In this document: one piece after another, positions 41,650 through 50,964 of the stretch | Numbering within the stretch: position 1 is the stretch's first letter | Layout of the letters: each line of letters begins with the position of its first letter | Assembly: GCF_036895565.1 (NCBI RefSeq) | Contig: NZ_CP145904.1 | Span: 1,922,001 to 1,986,000, forward strand | Reading direction: 5' to 3' | Source of the DNA: Flavobacterium sp. KS-LB2 | Lineage (GTDB): Bacteria > Bacteroidota > Bacteroidia > Flavobacteriales > Flavobacteriaceae | DNA: 64,000 bases | Notes under the pieces: generated by a model | The model's database searches: none | What the model saw: only the letters and a program-made list of their open reading frames with translations | What the model was told of the DNA's origin: nothing | Position numbers and translations under genes: made by a program

Positions 41650-43311
41650 TTAAACCAATTCTTTAAAATATTGCAGTAAAATACTGTCGTTTTTCAAAGT
41701 TGGCGTGAAAATTTCTAAAATACTTGGTTTTTCATTTTGAGCATACAAAGCAGTCAAACTTGTTGCTAAACTCGCTTCATCGCTGGCAATACTATATTCA
41801 AAACCATACATTTTAGCCAAATGTTCCGCAGTTAAACAATGAGAAGTCTCAAAGAAGGTGTTAAAAACAGGGCTTTCTTCGTGTCCAGGTAAAATCCTAA
41901 AAATTCCGCCACCACCATTATTGATTAGAATAATCTTGAAGTTCTTTGGGATATAATTGTTCCATAACGCATTGCTGTCATATAAAAATCCAATATCTCC
42001 CGTTATGAAAACAGTTTGTTTTTCATTGGCAACAGCCGCACCAATAGCCGTTGAAGTACTTCCATCAATTCCACTGGTACCGCGATTACAATACACTTCA
42101 ATAGACGGATCAATGTCAATCAATTGTGCGTAACGAATGGCTGAACTATTGCTTATTTGCAATTGACTGTTGTTTGGTAAACCTTCTATCACTTTCTCAA
42201 ACACTTTAAAATCTGAAAAAGGAATTTTGTCTAAATAAATATCGCTTTTTAGCTTTCGCAACACTTTTACAGCGTCTAATTGCTTGAAATAATTACTTTC
42301 TATTGCGTTTGTAAGCGGTAAGAAAGTTTCAAAAAACACATTAGGATGCACTTCAAAATGTTTGGTCAAAGCGCCAAAAGTATCATAGGCTCTCCGATTA
42401 TCAACATGCCAATGGTGTTTTGGTTTGTATTTTCTTAAAAAAGCCTTGATTCGTTTCGAAACTACCATTCCACCAAAAGTGACTAAAATATCAGGTCTAA
42501 AATTTTCAAAATCCACTTCAGTAAAAGGCGTAATTATGGTGTCTATATTGCTAATAAAAGTATCGTGATGCAAATTAGATGTGGTTTCGGTCAACACGAC
42601 AACTGATTCGTCTTTTGCGAAAGCCTCTATTATATTTGTATTGATGCCATTTGGTTCATTCACACCAACCAAAATCATTTTTTTTGGAACATTATTCCAA
42701 ATCGTTGCAAATTCCGAAACGTCTTTAATGGAAATCGTCTGAGTCACATTTGCGGAAGCGATAGTTTTTACTTCTACTGAAAGCTCCGAAACGGTTTCGT
42801 ACAAAGGCTCTTCAAAAGGCGCATTGATGTGAACAGGTCCTTTTTGAGTTATAGCCGTATTGATGGCTTCATTGATTTTTAAATCATTTTCGATTGAAAC
42901 ATCCTCATGCAAATTAGCATTGTATAACGAATGATTTTCGAAAACATTTTCTTGCCGGATGGTTTGGCCGTCACCAATATCAATTTTGCTTTGTGGGCGA
43001 TCTGCAGAAATTACAATTAAGGGAATCTGACTGTAAAATGCTTCTGCAAAAGCCGGATAATAATTCAACAAAGCAGAACCGGAAGTACATACCAAAACCA
43101 CTGGCTGCTTGGTTTGTTGTGCAATACCCAAACCGAAAAAAGCAGCTGTTCGCTCATCGGCAATGCTGTAACATTGAAAAGTAGGATTGCTAGCAAAACC
43201 GATAGTTAAAGGTGCATTTCTAGAGCCTGGAGAAATAATTATGGTAGTGATTCCTTTGGCCAAACAAATTTCAATAATGCTTTGTGCTAAAGGTATTTTG
43301 GGGTAAATCAT
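41650..43311 (-). CDS. menD: SEPHCHC synthase (MenD)
   Basis: About 553 residues from the ATG at 43311. An in-frame TTG at 43350 is rejected because it lies upstream of the promoter box at 43332-43339. The ThDP-enzyme fold is clear: N-terminal pyrimidine domain (IIISPGSRNAPLTIGF, GLGIAQQTKQPVVLVCTSGSA) and C-terminal pyrophosphate domain with GDIGFLYDSNALWN and INNGGGGIF. It joins 2-oxoglutarate to isochorismate in menaquinone synthesis. It is divergent from a GNAT gene. Confidence 0.95.
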   Translation of the reverse strand: MIYPKIPLAQSIIEICLAKGITTIIISPGSRNAPLTIGFASNPTFQCYSIADERTAAFFGLGIAQQTKQPVVLVCTSGSALLNYYPAFAEAFYSQIPLIVISADRPQSKIDIGDGQTIRQENVFENHSLYNANLHEDVSIENDLKINEAINTAITQKGPVHINAPFEEPLYETVSELSVEVKTIASANVTQTISIKDVSEFATIWNNVPKKMILVGVNEPNGINTNIIEAFAKDESVVVLTETTSNLHHDTFISNIDTIITPFTEVDFENFRPDILVTFGGMVVSKRIKAFLRKYKPKHHWHVDNRRAYDTFGALTKHFEVHPNVFFETFLPLTNAIESNYFKQLDAVKVLRKLKSDIYLDKIPFSDFKVFEKVIEGLPNNSQLQISNSSAIRYAQLIDIDPSIEVYCNRGTSGIDGSTSTAIGAAVANEKQTVFITGDIGFLYDSNALWNNYIPKNFKIILINNGGGGIFRILPGHEESPVFNTFFETSHCLTAEHLAKMYGFEYSIASDEASLATSLTALYAQNEKPSILEIFTPTLKNDSILLQYFKELV

Positions 43312-43331
43312 TGTATCATTTTTCTGAACTA

Positions 43332-43339
43332 CAAAGTTA
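43332..43339 (-). promoter_or_regulatory. -7 promoter box of menD
   Basis: TAACTTTG on the minus strand, 20 bp before the menD ATG. Confidence 0.55.
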
Positions 43340-43382
43340 CAAACTTGCAAGGCTTTTTCCTTTATTTTTACCTCTTTTTTCT

Positions 43383-43390
43383 TAATTTTG
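43383..43390 (+). promoter_or_regulatory. -7 promoter box of the GNAT gene
   Basis: TAATTTTG, 17 bp before the ATG at 43408. The in-frame upstream codon at 43345 lies before it and so cannot be the start. Confidence 0.5.
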
Positions 43391-43407
43391 AAACAAATAA
43401 ACTATTC

Positions 43408-43911
43408 ATGGAAATCACCATTAGACCTTATAAATCCGAAGATACACAAGCTATACTCGATATTATCAATTATAATATTTTGAACTCCACAGCGCTCTAT
43501 GACTATAACATTAGAACGTTTGAACAACAAAAAAATATTTTAGAAGAAAAAATCAGTAAACAATTTCCTGTAATTGTAGCTGCTGTAGATGGAATTGCTA
43601 TGGGTTTTGGAATGTATAGCGAATTCCGTTTTCGGGAGGCGTATAAATTTACTGTTGAACATTCTGTTTACGTAAATGAAAGCCATCATGGAAAAGGCAT
43701 AGGGAAAATGCTATTACAAGAATTAATTGAACTTGCCAAAAAACAAAAATTGCATACTATGATAGCTGTGATTGATTCCGAAAATCAGAGTAGCGTTGAA
43801 TTTCATGAAAAATTTGGTTTCAAAACTGTGGGAATCATCAAAGAATCTGGTTATAAATTTGACCGCTGGTTGCACTCCGTTTTTATGCAATTGATTTTGG
43901 ATAAAAAATAA
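43408..43911 (+). CDS. GNAT acetyltransferase (phosphinothricin-acetyltransferase-like)
   Basis: 167 residues. The GNAT fold is visible with the acetyl-CoA loop HHGKGIGKMLLQELIELAK (about 93-111), preceded by EHSVYVNESHHG and followed by DSENQSSVEFHEKFGFKTVG. The N-terminus MEITIRPYKSEDTQAILDI matches the Pat/MddA group of amino-compound N-acetyltransferases. The substrate cannot be read from sequence. It has its own promoter between menD and the dus gene. Confidence 0.92.
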   Translation: MEITIRPYKSEDTQAILDIINYNILNSTALYDYNIRTFEQQKNILEEKISKQFPVIVAAVDGIAMGFGMYSEFRFREAYKFTVEHSVYVNESHHGKGIGKMLLQELIELAKKQKLHTMIAVIDSENQSSVEFHEKFGFKTVGIIKESGYKFDRWLHSVFMQLILDKK

Positions 43912-43996
43912 TTTCCTCAACAAATTTTTACAAATTGTTTTTTTTTTTGCAATTGCAATTGAATATTATTAGCTAAAGCCAAGTACATTTAAAGTG

Positions 43997-44004
43997 TATC
44001 TTTG
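43997..44004 (+). promoter_or_regulatory. -7 promoter box TATCTTTG of the dus gene
   Basis: TATCTTTG, 16 bp before the ATG at 44021. It excludes the in-frame GTG at 43994 as the start. Confidence 0.55.
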
Positions 44005-44020
44005 CGACTTTATAATTATT

Positions 44021-44971
44021 ATGAGCTTTACTCTTCTTTCATCGCCTTTACAAGGATTTACCGACTTTCGTTTTAGAAATGCCCAAAACAAGCTTTTTGG
44101 CGGAATTGACACTTTTTACTCGCCATACATCCGGTTAAACGGAAAAATGGTAATTAAACCATCATACGAACGCGACCTACTTCTTGAAAACAATTTGGAT
44201 TTAGAGGTTATACCGCAAGTGATAACAAATGATGCCGATGAATTTTTATTTGTGGCCAAGTATGTTCGAGAATTAGGTTATAAAGAATTAAACTGGAATT
44301 TAGGTTGTCCGTATCCAATGGTAACCAAGTCTGGTATGGGTTCTGGTTTGATCAGTAATCCAGAAAAGATCAATAACATCCTTCATAGAGCGCACACTGA
44401 ATCAGATATTCTAGTTTCGATGAAAATGCGTTTGGGATATGAAAACAGTGAAGAAATTCTTGATGTTTTGCCTATTTTAGATACCTACCCTATCAAAAAC
44501 ATTGCGATTCATGCGCGCATTGGAAAACAACTTTATAAAGGTGGTGTAAACTTAGATGCGTTCCAAATTTGTATTGACAACACGAAACATAAACTCTATT
44601 ATAATGGCGATATAACCTCAGTGGCTAAGTTTCAAGAAATGCAACAACGTTTTCCGAGTATTGATCATTGGATGATTGGACGAGGATTAATTTCGGATCC
44701 ATTTTTACCCAATATGATAAAAAACAATACTTCAGAATATCCTGCAAACAAAATAGAATTATTCAGTGCGTTTCACGATACTTTGTATGCTATTTATAGC
44801 GAATCCCTTTCTGGTTCGACACATATTTTATTGAAAATGTATCATTTATGGGAATACTTTTCGGCTACGTTTTCAAATCCGCATAAGGTTTTAAAGAAAA
44901 TAAAAAAAGCGCAAAGTATTCGGAATTATGAAGCTGCTGTTGCGGAAATTTTTAAAAATGAAAAATTCTAG
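44021..44971 (+). CDS. tRNA-dihydrouridine synthase
   Basis: 316 residues from the ATG at 44021. An FMN TIM barrel of the Dus family: SSPLQGFTDFRFRN at the start, catalytic Cys96 in NWNLGCPYPMVTKSGMGSGL, ILVSMKMRLGY, the phosphate-binding IAIHARIGKQLYKGGV and WMIGRGLISDP. It reduces uridines of tRNA to dihydrouridine; the position specificity cannot be decided. It converges on the glutathione peroxidase gene over a shared terminator. Confidence 0.95.
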   Translation: MSFTLLSSPLQGFTDFRFRNAQNKLFGGIDTFYSPYIRLNGKMVIKPSYERDLLLENNLDLEVIPQVITNDADEFLFVAKYVRELGYKELNWNLGCPYPMVTKSGMGSGLISNPEKINNILHRAHTESDILVSMKMRLGYENSEEILDVLPILDTYPIKNIAIHARIGKQLYKGGVNLDAFQICIDNTKHKLYYNGDITSVAKFQEMQQRFPSIDHWMIGRGLISDPFLPNMIKNNTSEYPANKIELFSAFHDTLYAIYSESLSGSTHILLKMYHLWEYFSATFSNPHKVLKKIKKAQSIRNYEAAVAEIFKNEKF

Positions 44972-45056
44972 AAAAAAACTATTAAGTAATTAAAAATCAA
45001 CCCTTAATTATTTTAATGGCTTAAATTCAAGAAAATCTTCAATACTTACTTAAACA

Positions 45057-45094
45057 AAAAAAGAGATTTTCATTTAACTGAAAATCTCTTTTAA
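45057..45094. terminator. bidirectional terminator
   Basis: AAAAGAGATTTTCA (45059-45072) pairs with TGAAAATCTCTTTT (45079-45092). Confidence 0.9.
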
Positions 45095-45127
45095 AATATT
45101 TTATTTTGTAAGATTAGCTATAACATA

Positions 45128-45715
45128 TTAGGCTTTGATCCAATTTACCACCTCAGGATCTGTTACTAATATTCTTGGAGCAATCACTTTTTCCAATTCT
45201 CCTTTTTCGTTGATTAGATATTTTTGAAAATTCCATTCCACAGTTGAATCTTGTAATCCATTTTTAGCTTTTTGAGTTAAAAACTGATAAATAGCTGCCA
45301 TATCATCTCCTTTTACAGAAACTTTGTCCATCATAGGGAAAGTAACACCATAATTCATTTGGCAAAAAGTAGCAATTTCCTCATTTGTTCCTGGCTCTTG
45401 TGAAGCAAAATTATTAGCTGGAAAACCAACAATTACTAATCCTTTGTCTTTGTATTCTTTGTAAGTAGCTTCAAGATCTTTGTATTGTGGAGTCAATCCA
45501 CATTTAGAAGCGGTGTTTACAATTATGATTTTCTTTCCTTTCAAAGAAGCAAAATCAAAACTTTTTCCTGATAAATCTTCTACTTTGAACTGATAAATCG
45601 TTTCTTTAGCTATCGATGGCATATTCATATTGGTTTCAGATTTTTTAGGTTGTGCTTGGTTTTGACAACTAAACAAGAGTAGAGCAAAAGTGGCAATACA
45701 TACTAGATTTTTCAT
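45128..45715 (-). CDS. lipoprotein glutathione-peroxidase family protein
   Basis: 195 residues. A lipobox (LLFSC, Cys17) precedes a complete GPx domain (about 38-193). The peroxidatic Cys72 is in NTASKCGLTPQY, the conserved FPANNFASQEPG supplies Gln, and VEWNFQKYL supplies Trp and Asn. The active residue is Cys, not selenocysteine. Bacterial members mostly use thioredoxin and reduce peroxides. The lipid anchor suggests action at the envelope, which is less common for the family. Confidence 0.92.
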   Translation of the reverse strand: MKNLVCIATFALLLFSCQNQAQPKKSETNMNMPSIAKETIYQFKVEDLSGKSFDFASLKGKKIIIVNTASKCGLTPQYKDLEATYKEYKDKGLVIVGFPANNFASQEPGTNEEIATFCQMNYGVTFPMMDKVSVKGDDMAAIYQFLTQKAKNGLQDSTVEWNFQKYLINEKGELEKVIAPRILVTDPEVVNWIKA

Positions 45716-45784
45716 ATTTGAAATTTTTTATAAAAATAGACAATTATTTGTTTTAATAAAATTTATTTTCGTTAAACACACGTT

Positions 45785-45823
45785 AAAAAAAAAGAAGCCT
45801 GACACTATGAAATGCCAGACTTC
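45785..45823 (-). terminator. terminator of the TonB-receptor operon
   Basis: On the minus strand AAGTCTGGCA and TGTCAGGCTT pair, with two G-U pairs, followed by nine T. Confidence 0.75.
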
Positions 45824-45856
45824 CAAACAAATAAACAACAAATCTTAATAGAATAT

Positions 45857-48070
45857 TTAAAACGTATAGGTAATTTTTCCTTTCATGAAGAAAGGCGTTC
45901 CCGGAGTAAAATGAATTTCTTCAACACTTTCAGGCTCATTTTGCAACCTAGATTCTGTAGCAAATTGAGTTTCATTCCATTCTGTGTTAAAAATATTCTC
46001 TACTGCAATTCCGAAATTGATATTCTTATATTGATAATTAACATTTAAATCGGATATAAAATAGCCTTTGGCAACTATAGAATTATCTTCATTTGCTGGA
46101 CGATTTTTCAAATATCGGTAGCGAATTCCACCCGAAAAACCATTCAAATTTTGAAAACTTAAGCCACCTGTTGTCGTAAAATCTGGTGCTAAAGGAATGT
46201 AATCCTGACCTTTTGATTCGTCAATACTTCTGGCGTAGGTATAATTGGCATCCGCATCAAAATACAACCAATCGTTCAATTGGTAACGTAAACCAAGCTC
46301 TGCTCCCATACGTTTTGATTTTCCGCTTGGTTCAATAATTCCAGCATCTCCCACGTAAACAAACTCCTGTTCTAAAAATAAATACCACAATGCAGAATTC
46401 ACGATCAACTTGGGAAATGGTTTCCAAATGGTACCAACATCAGTTCCTATTGCGGTTGGTAAAATTTGTTTTCCACTATTTTGAACGACAACACGAGCAT
46501 CATTCGAATGGAATCCCATCCCTGATTTTATAAAAAATTGTAAATTATTATTCTGCGAATAAATGAAATTCAGTTTTGGAGAAAACTTCACTTTTGATTC
46601 CGATTGTGTTTTGTAATTCTCCATCAATTTATCTTGATAATTGAATTTGAAATAATCCAATCTAATGGCAGGATTAATCATCAGTTTTCCAAAATTGAAT
46701 TCGGAATTCAAATACGTAAACAAATTAGACTCATCAATATCTCCTAATTTTATATTCTCAAGAACCGTTCTTCTATTCAAAGTGTGTGAAAGTTCTGTAT
46801 CAGTTGTCGCATCGGCACGAAAACCAGCTCCAAATTGCAACAATACATTAGTATCATTAATTTTCGTCTTCTTATTCAACTCCGCATTCATTCCATAGAT
46901 ATTGCGGTCTTCTTTTTGTTTAATTTGGTCTCCATTTATTGGATCATCTAAAAAGAACGTAAAATTAGAATACAATTCAAATTGATAATTCGAATAAAAA
47001 GCATTGGCTTTCAAAAATGTATTTTCATCAATTGGTTTGCTCAAACTTGCATTAAAATTGGTTCGCGATGTATTCCCTCCTTCGGTATCATCAACAGCAC
47101 CAAATCTTGAAATCATTCCATTATCAACCAATCGCTGCGGTATTTGTCCCGAAGCGTCCCATTTGCTTGAAAAGCGTGAAGCCAAGATTGAGAACTTACT
47201 ATTGTCACTTAAAATAGCTGAATATTTCCCTAACAAATTTATTCTGTTAAAATTTTGGGGAGAATCAAAAGGACCATCTGTTAGAATATATTCTGTGGCA
47301 ATGTAGGCGCTTTGGGTTTTTTGGTTTCCCAAAAGATTAAAAAGTCCTACCGTTCTCAGCGTGTTAAACTGTCCGACTTCGACACCAATACTACTTTTTT
47401 CAATTTTATCTTTAGTTTGGAAAGCAACGTATCCTGCGGTTGCAAAATCCCCTTTGTTGGCATAATACGTTCCTTTTCCAAAATCTATTTTTTCAACGGT
47501 TTCCGGAATTACAAAATGCAAATCGGCATAGCCTTGACCATGAGCATGAGAAACCATATTTACTGGAATTCCATCTACCGAAATAGCAATGTCAGTTCCG
47601 TGGTCGATATCAAAACCTCTTAAAAATATTTGTTCCGCTTTTCCTCCACCTGCATGTTGCCCGATGAATAATCCCGGTACTTTTCGCAAAATTTCCTGAG
47701 AAGAATTTACCGGAGTAGTTTGCAAATCTATTTTAGAAATGACATTCATAGCCGACAGTTTCGGTTGGATTACTATCTCATTCAATCTAAATATATCATC
47801 TTCCAGAATGATTATATCATCCGAAGAAACAATGGTGAAATTTGACTTTTTATATCCTAAAGCTGTTATTTTGATAACGTCTCCTAAAACCGTTTTATCT
47901 AAACTAAACAACCCAAATTCATTGGTATGCGCATGACTTTCAGAATTTGTATTTACTAAATAAGCGTTTTCAACAGGATTACCATCACTATCCAACACTT
48001 TCCCTTTTTGTATTTGACCATACGAAGACAACCCAAAAAGGGTAATCATCACTAAAATAATATTTTTCAT
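45857..48070 (-). CDS. TonB-dependent outer-membrane receptor
   Basis: 737 residues with a signal peptide (cleavage after LSSYG). A carboxypeptidase-like N-terminal domain follows (GKVLDSDGNPVENAYLVNTN), then a plug (about 115-225, with QEILRKVPGLFIGQHAGGGK and IFLRGFDIDHGTDIAISVDG) and a 22-stranded type barrel ending in FMKGKITYTF. The HAHGQGYADLHF segment gives a His-rich plug loop, so the ligand may be a metal or metal complex; this is a guess. It lies three bases after the TPR lipoprotein gene. Confidence 0.93.
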   Translation of the reverse strand: MKNIILVMITLFGLSSYGQIQKGKVLDSDGNPVENAYLVNTNSESHAHTNEFGLFSLDKTVLGDVIKITALGYKKSNFTIVSSDDIIILEDDIFRLNEIVIQPKLSAMNVISKIDLQTTPVNSSQEILRKVPGLFIGQHAGGGKAEQIFLRGFDIDHGTDIAISVDGIPVNMVSHAHGQGYADLHFVIPETVEKIDFGKGTYYANKGDFATAGYVAFQTKDKIEKSSIGVEVGQFNTLRTVGLFNLLGNQKTQSAYIATEYILTDGPFDSPQNFNRINLLGKYSAILSDNSKFSILASRFSSKWDASGQIPQRLVDNGMISRFGAVDDTEGGNTSRTNFNASLSKPIDENTFLKANAFYSNYQFELYSNFTFFLDDPINGDQIKQKEDRNIYGMNAELNKKTKINDTNVLLQFGAGFRADATTDTELSHTLNRRTVLENIKLGDIDESNLFTYLNSEFNFGKLMINPAIRLDYFKFNYQDKLMENYKTQSESKVKFSPKLNFIYSQNNNLQFFIKSGMGFHSNDARVVVQNSGKQILPTAIGTDVGTIWKPFPKLIVNSALWYLFLEQEFVYVGDAGIIEPSGKSKRMGAELGLRYQLNDWLYFDADANYTYARSIDESKGQDYIPLAPDFTTTGGLSFQNLNGFSGGIRYRYLKNRPANEDNSIVAKGYFISDLNVNYQYKNINFGIAVENIFNTEWNETQFATESRLQNEPESVEEIHFTPGTPFFMKGKITYTF

Positions 48071-48073
48071 ACG

Positions 48074-49369
48074 CTATAATTGATTTACCTTTTTGTCAAA
48101 ATTAGGTCCTAATTCATACAAACTGGATAGTAATTCTTCCTTAATAGGTTTCGCTTTAAGCGCTAAATTATTTGATTTGTATATCATTGCCAAGTGGTAT
48201 TGTACCTTAGGTTCAAAGGATTTTCCAACCACATGATTCTGAGCAATTTCTAATGCTTTTTTATTATCACCAACATTTAAGTACGCCCAAGCCAATAAAT
48301 CATAGGAATCAGCAGTAGGTCTGTGGTCTACTTCAATTTTAGCAATTCCTAATGCTTTTTGAGCGGTTTGTTTATCATCAGCATAAATCAAAGCATTATA
48401 TTTATTGTACATCGCACCATAATTATTTTTCTCCATCATAGAAAAATAGGCATTTCTGTTTTTTATTTCCTCACTATTATTACCCTCAAATTGAGCAATT
48501 TGAGCTTTCAATAGATAAAAATCGGGCGTGTTATGAGTCACGGCTATAGCATCAATTATTCTATTTGCCTCTTTTGTATTTCTTTCTTTTGAGAAAACAA
48601 TCCAAGCTATTCCTTTTAAAGCATAAGAATAGTTAGGGTCTAATGCTAATGTTTTTAGGAAACTATCATAGGATTCTTGAATTCTTCCAGCATGTCCATA
48701 AAAATCACCTAAATTAGAATACGACCAAATTTTAAGTGTTTTATTGTCGTCTTTTTCAGCAATATCTCTTGCCTTTTCCATGAAAGTTATAGCAGTATTC
48801 AAATCCCCTTTGTGATCGTTCCATTTTGCTAAGCGAATCAAATAATCAAAACTATTCATATCTCTAATGGCATTCAAATTTTTAACTGCTTCGGGATAAT
48901 TTCCCAATTCCATTTGAATATCAAACAATAATTTTTGAGTTTCTTTTTTTCCTTCGCCTATTGCTAATGCTTTATTAGCTAATTCCAAGGCTTCTTTAAA
49001 ACGGTGTTGTGAAATGTAATTTCTTGCTAATGATCGAATAGTTGAAACTCTCGAATAATTATTAGCTTCATTCGCTTTTGTTAGTAATTCTTCGGTTTTG
49101 TATAGATTATTAATATTTCCTGTATGTTCAAAAAGCATACTATAATTTGATGCCAACTGACTTAAGTAACTGAATTGATTTGGGGCTGCATCGAATTTTT
49201 TTTGCCAAAAATCAATTTCTTTATGAGCAAAAGACAAGGATTTATTTTCTTTTAAAGCCAAGTACTTATTGTAGTCTTCTGATTTTGTAATCTGTTCTGA
49301 TTTAGTATCGCAACCGAATATGAATAGGATTGTGAAAACTAAAAATGATAGTGTTTTTAAAGTTTTCAT
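48074..49369 (-). CDS. TPR lipoprotein
   Basis: 431 residues with lipobox FIFGC (Cys20). Most of the rest is built from tetratricopeptide helices (for example NLYKTEELLTKANEANNYSR, FKEALELANKALAIGEGKK, YSNLGDFYGHAGRIQESYDS). It precedes a TonB receptor gene by three bases and follows the two DUF4331 genes. It probably helps the receptor or the DUF4331 proteins at the outer membrane. A CAAA tetranucleotide repeat stands immediately before its ATG. Confidence 0.9.
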   Translation of the reverse strand: MKTLKTLSFLVFTILFIFGCDTKSEQITKSEDYNKYLALKENKSLSFAHKEIDFWQKKFDAAPNQFSYLSQLASNYSMLFEHTGNINNLYKTEELLTKANEANNYSRVSTIRSLARNYISQHRFKEALELANKALAIGEGKKETQKLLFDIQMELGNYPEAVKNLNAIRDMNSFDYLIRLAKWNDHKGDLNTAITFMEKARDIAEKDDNKTLKIWSYSNLGDFYGHAGRIQESYDSFLKTLALDPNYSYALKGIAWIVFSKERNTKEANRIIDAIAVTHNTPDFYLLKAQIAQFEGNNSEEIKNRNAYFSMMEKNNYGAMYNKYNALIYADDKQTAQKALGIAKIEVDHRPTADSYDLLAWAYLNVGDNKKALEIAQNHVVGKSFEPKVQYHLAMIYKSNNLALKAKPIKEELLSSLYELGPNFDKKVNQL

Positions 49370-49376
49370 ACTCTAA

Positions 49377-49408
49377 TTGTTTGTTTGTTTGTTTGTTTGT
49401 TTGTTTTG
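49377..49408. repeat. TTTG tetranucleotide microsatellite at the TPR gene start
   Basis: Six uninterrupted TTTG units with partial units on both sides. On the minus strand this is a CAAA tract about 8 to 39 bases before the ATG at 49369, so unit number would alter leader length or promoter spacing. Confidence 0.85.
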
Positions 49409-49453
49409 AAAAAAAACAGAGCGAAAAGTATAGCAATCGCTCTGTTTTTTTTT
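49409..49453 (-). terminator. terminator between the DUF4331 and TPR genes
   Basis: AACAGAGCGA pairs with TCGCTCTGTT with A and T runs outside. It separates the DUF4331 pair from the TPR/TonB genes, allowing attenuation or partial read-through. Confidence 0.85.
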
Positions 49454-49460
49454 GAAAATA

Positions 49461-50015
49461 TTACCAAGCAGAAGCTAAGTAAGGGAAAGTTGTTCCAAAT
49501 GCTTTATCATTTGCATTCACATTATCTTTAGTAAGACCTGGGTTGGAAGTTCCAGCAGATCCACCAAAAATCAATAATAATTCGACATCAATTACATCAT
49601 CTGCCAAAGCTCTTCCTGTTAGAATATTAGTTCCATCAAAGAAAGTAGTAGGTGCAGTTTTAGATACTCCTAGTACATCAGTTGCCAAAAGACCTGTAAG
49701 TTGAGCAGCAGTTTGCCCCAAAGCATTAGTAGTATATGCTGGATTCAAAGCCAATAATCTAGATTGAAAAATAGATTGATATGTCGCTCCCATCGCTGAA
49801 GGAATTGCGGCATTAAACGCATCTTTAGGTTGTCCCGAAGCAACGAATACCGTATTGATTGCTGGTCTTGCCATTTGATCTTGCTGAACAAAAGTTCCTG
49901 AAAAATCTTGATTTACAGTAGAATCACCGTTTGAATCGTCATTATCACAATTTACTGAAACAACTGCAGCAACTAGCGCGATTGTTATAATTTTGAATTT
50001 ATTTGTTTTACTCAT
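49461..50015 (-). CDS. DUF4331-family protein, C-terminal-half type
   Basis: 184 residues with a lipoprotein-like signal (VVSVNC, Cys23). The mature part matches the second half of DUF4331 (GTFVQQDQMARPAINTVFVA, KDAFNAAIPSAMG, then DVIDVELLLIFGG). DUF4331 proteins are usually a single chain of about 400-500 residues. Here the neighbour upstream encodes the first half, each with its own export signal. Function is unknown. Confidence 0.85.
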   Translation of the reverse strand: MSKTNKFKIITIALVAAVVSVNCDNDDSNGDSTVNQDFSGTFVQQDQMARPAINTVFVASGQPKDAFNAAIPSAMGATYQSIFQSRLLALNPAYTTNALGQTAAQLTGLLATDVLGVSKTAPTTFFDGTNILTGRALADDVIDVELLLIFGGSAGTSNPGLTKDNVNANDKAFGTTFPYLASAW

Positions 50016-50080
50016 GATGTTTGAATTTAAGAAATCGTGAATTTCGATTTCATGTTTTTACTTTTTTTAAATAAAATTAA

Positions 50081-50734
50081 TTATTGTTTTTTCTTAGTTT
50101 CAGCCCAAACATTTATTGTACTTGAAGAGCCTAACATTGCTTTTGGAACTTCTACTACAATTGACATTACATTAGTTCCTGCAAATGTGTCTGTACCTGG
50201 ATTTTTAAATCCTGTTGCTGTCCCTCCAAGGATTGCTTGAAATTGACCTAAATCAAAAAAGAAAGGATCATCTCTTGGACCTGCGAAAAATTTCATTCCG
50301 TTTTGCTCCGCTGTTAAAGCTGTTGAACCATATTGAGATATAGTAACATTTCCTGAAGCAGCAGTAGTTTTAATTGTACTTGTTGTTCCTGTTGTTCCCG
50401 GAGCTACTGGTCCAAAGAAATACATCTTGTCATCTCTCTTGATGGCTTGAATCACTAAGTCTTCAACATTGTCACCTGTGTTATCAATGTTAATTTCTAC
50501 CAATACATTATCTTTAAATGTAGCAGCACCTGTAGCATTAGGACTTAACAATCCTTGTGTGTTTACTGCAAATACTAGATTGCTAGTATTTTGACCTTGA
50601 AAAGCGTATACATCAGTAATATCGCCTGCATCGCCACTCATTGTTGCTGGAGCATCTATGTGATCCGCAGCTACTAATATTAAGCCCGAAATCGCCACTA
50701 GCGACAGACCTAAAATCATTTTTGTTTTTTTCAT
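50081..50734 (-). CDS. DUF4331-family protein, N-terminal-half type
   Basis: 217 residues with a signal peptide (LSLVAISGLILVAA). The mature part begins DHIDAPATMSGDAGDITDVYAFQ, the DUF4331 start pattern, and continues with IKRDDKMYFFGPV and FAGPRDDPFFFDLGQFQAIL. It ends near VVEVPKAMLGSSSTINVWAE, where the full-length family would continue into the half encoded by the next gene. It is the first gene of the minus-strand unit divergent from the ECF sigma gene and is probably controlled by it. Confidence 0.88.
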   Translation of the reverse strand: MKKTKMILGLSLVAISGLILVAADHIDAPATMSGDAGDITDVYAFQGQNTSNLVFAVNTQGLLSPNATGAATFKDNVLVEINIDNTGDNVEDLVIQAIKRDDKMYFFGPVAPGTTGTTSTIKTTAASGNVTISQYGSTALTAEQNGMKFFAGPRDDPFFFDLGQFQAILGGTATGFKNPGTDTFAGTNVMSIVVEVPKAMLGSSSTINVWAETKKKQ

Positions 50735-50964
50735 TTTTGTTTTAATTTAAAAGGTTATAAAAGCATTTACGGAATTGTATTTCTTTTGGTTTTAAAAATG
50801 GTAATAAAAAATTAAATTATTTTTTAAATAACTGTTATTCAGGTATTTAAAAACTTAAATAAAACACAATTATTTTATTTTTATTTTTTTATTATCATGA
50901 CAATCGTAAAATCAATAATTTGTAAATAAGATTGTATAAGTTTGTAATTGTAAAATAGTAAGAT

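Noticed and set aside
43312-43350. Longer N-terminus for MenD from a TTG
   Set aside because: A -7 box (43332-43339, minus strand) lies downstream of that TTG, so it would not be transcribed.
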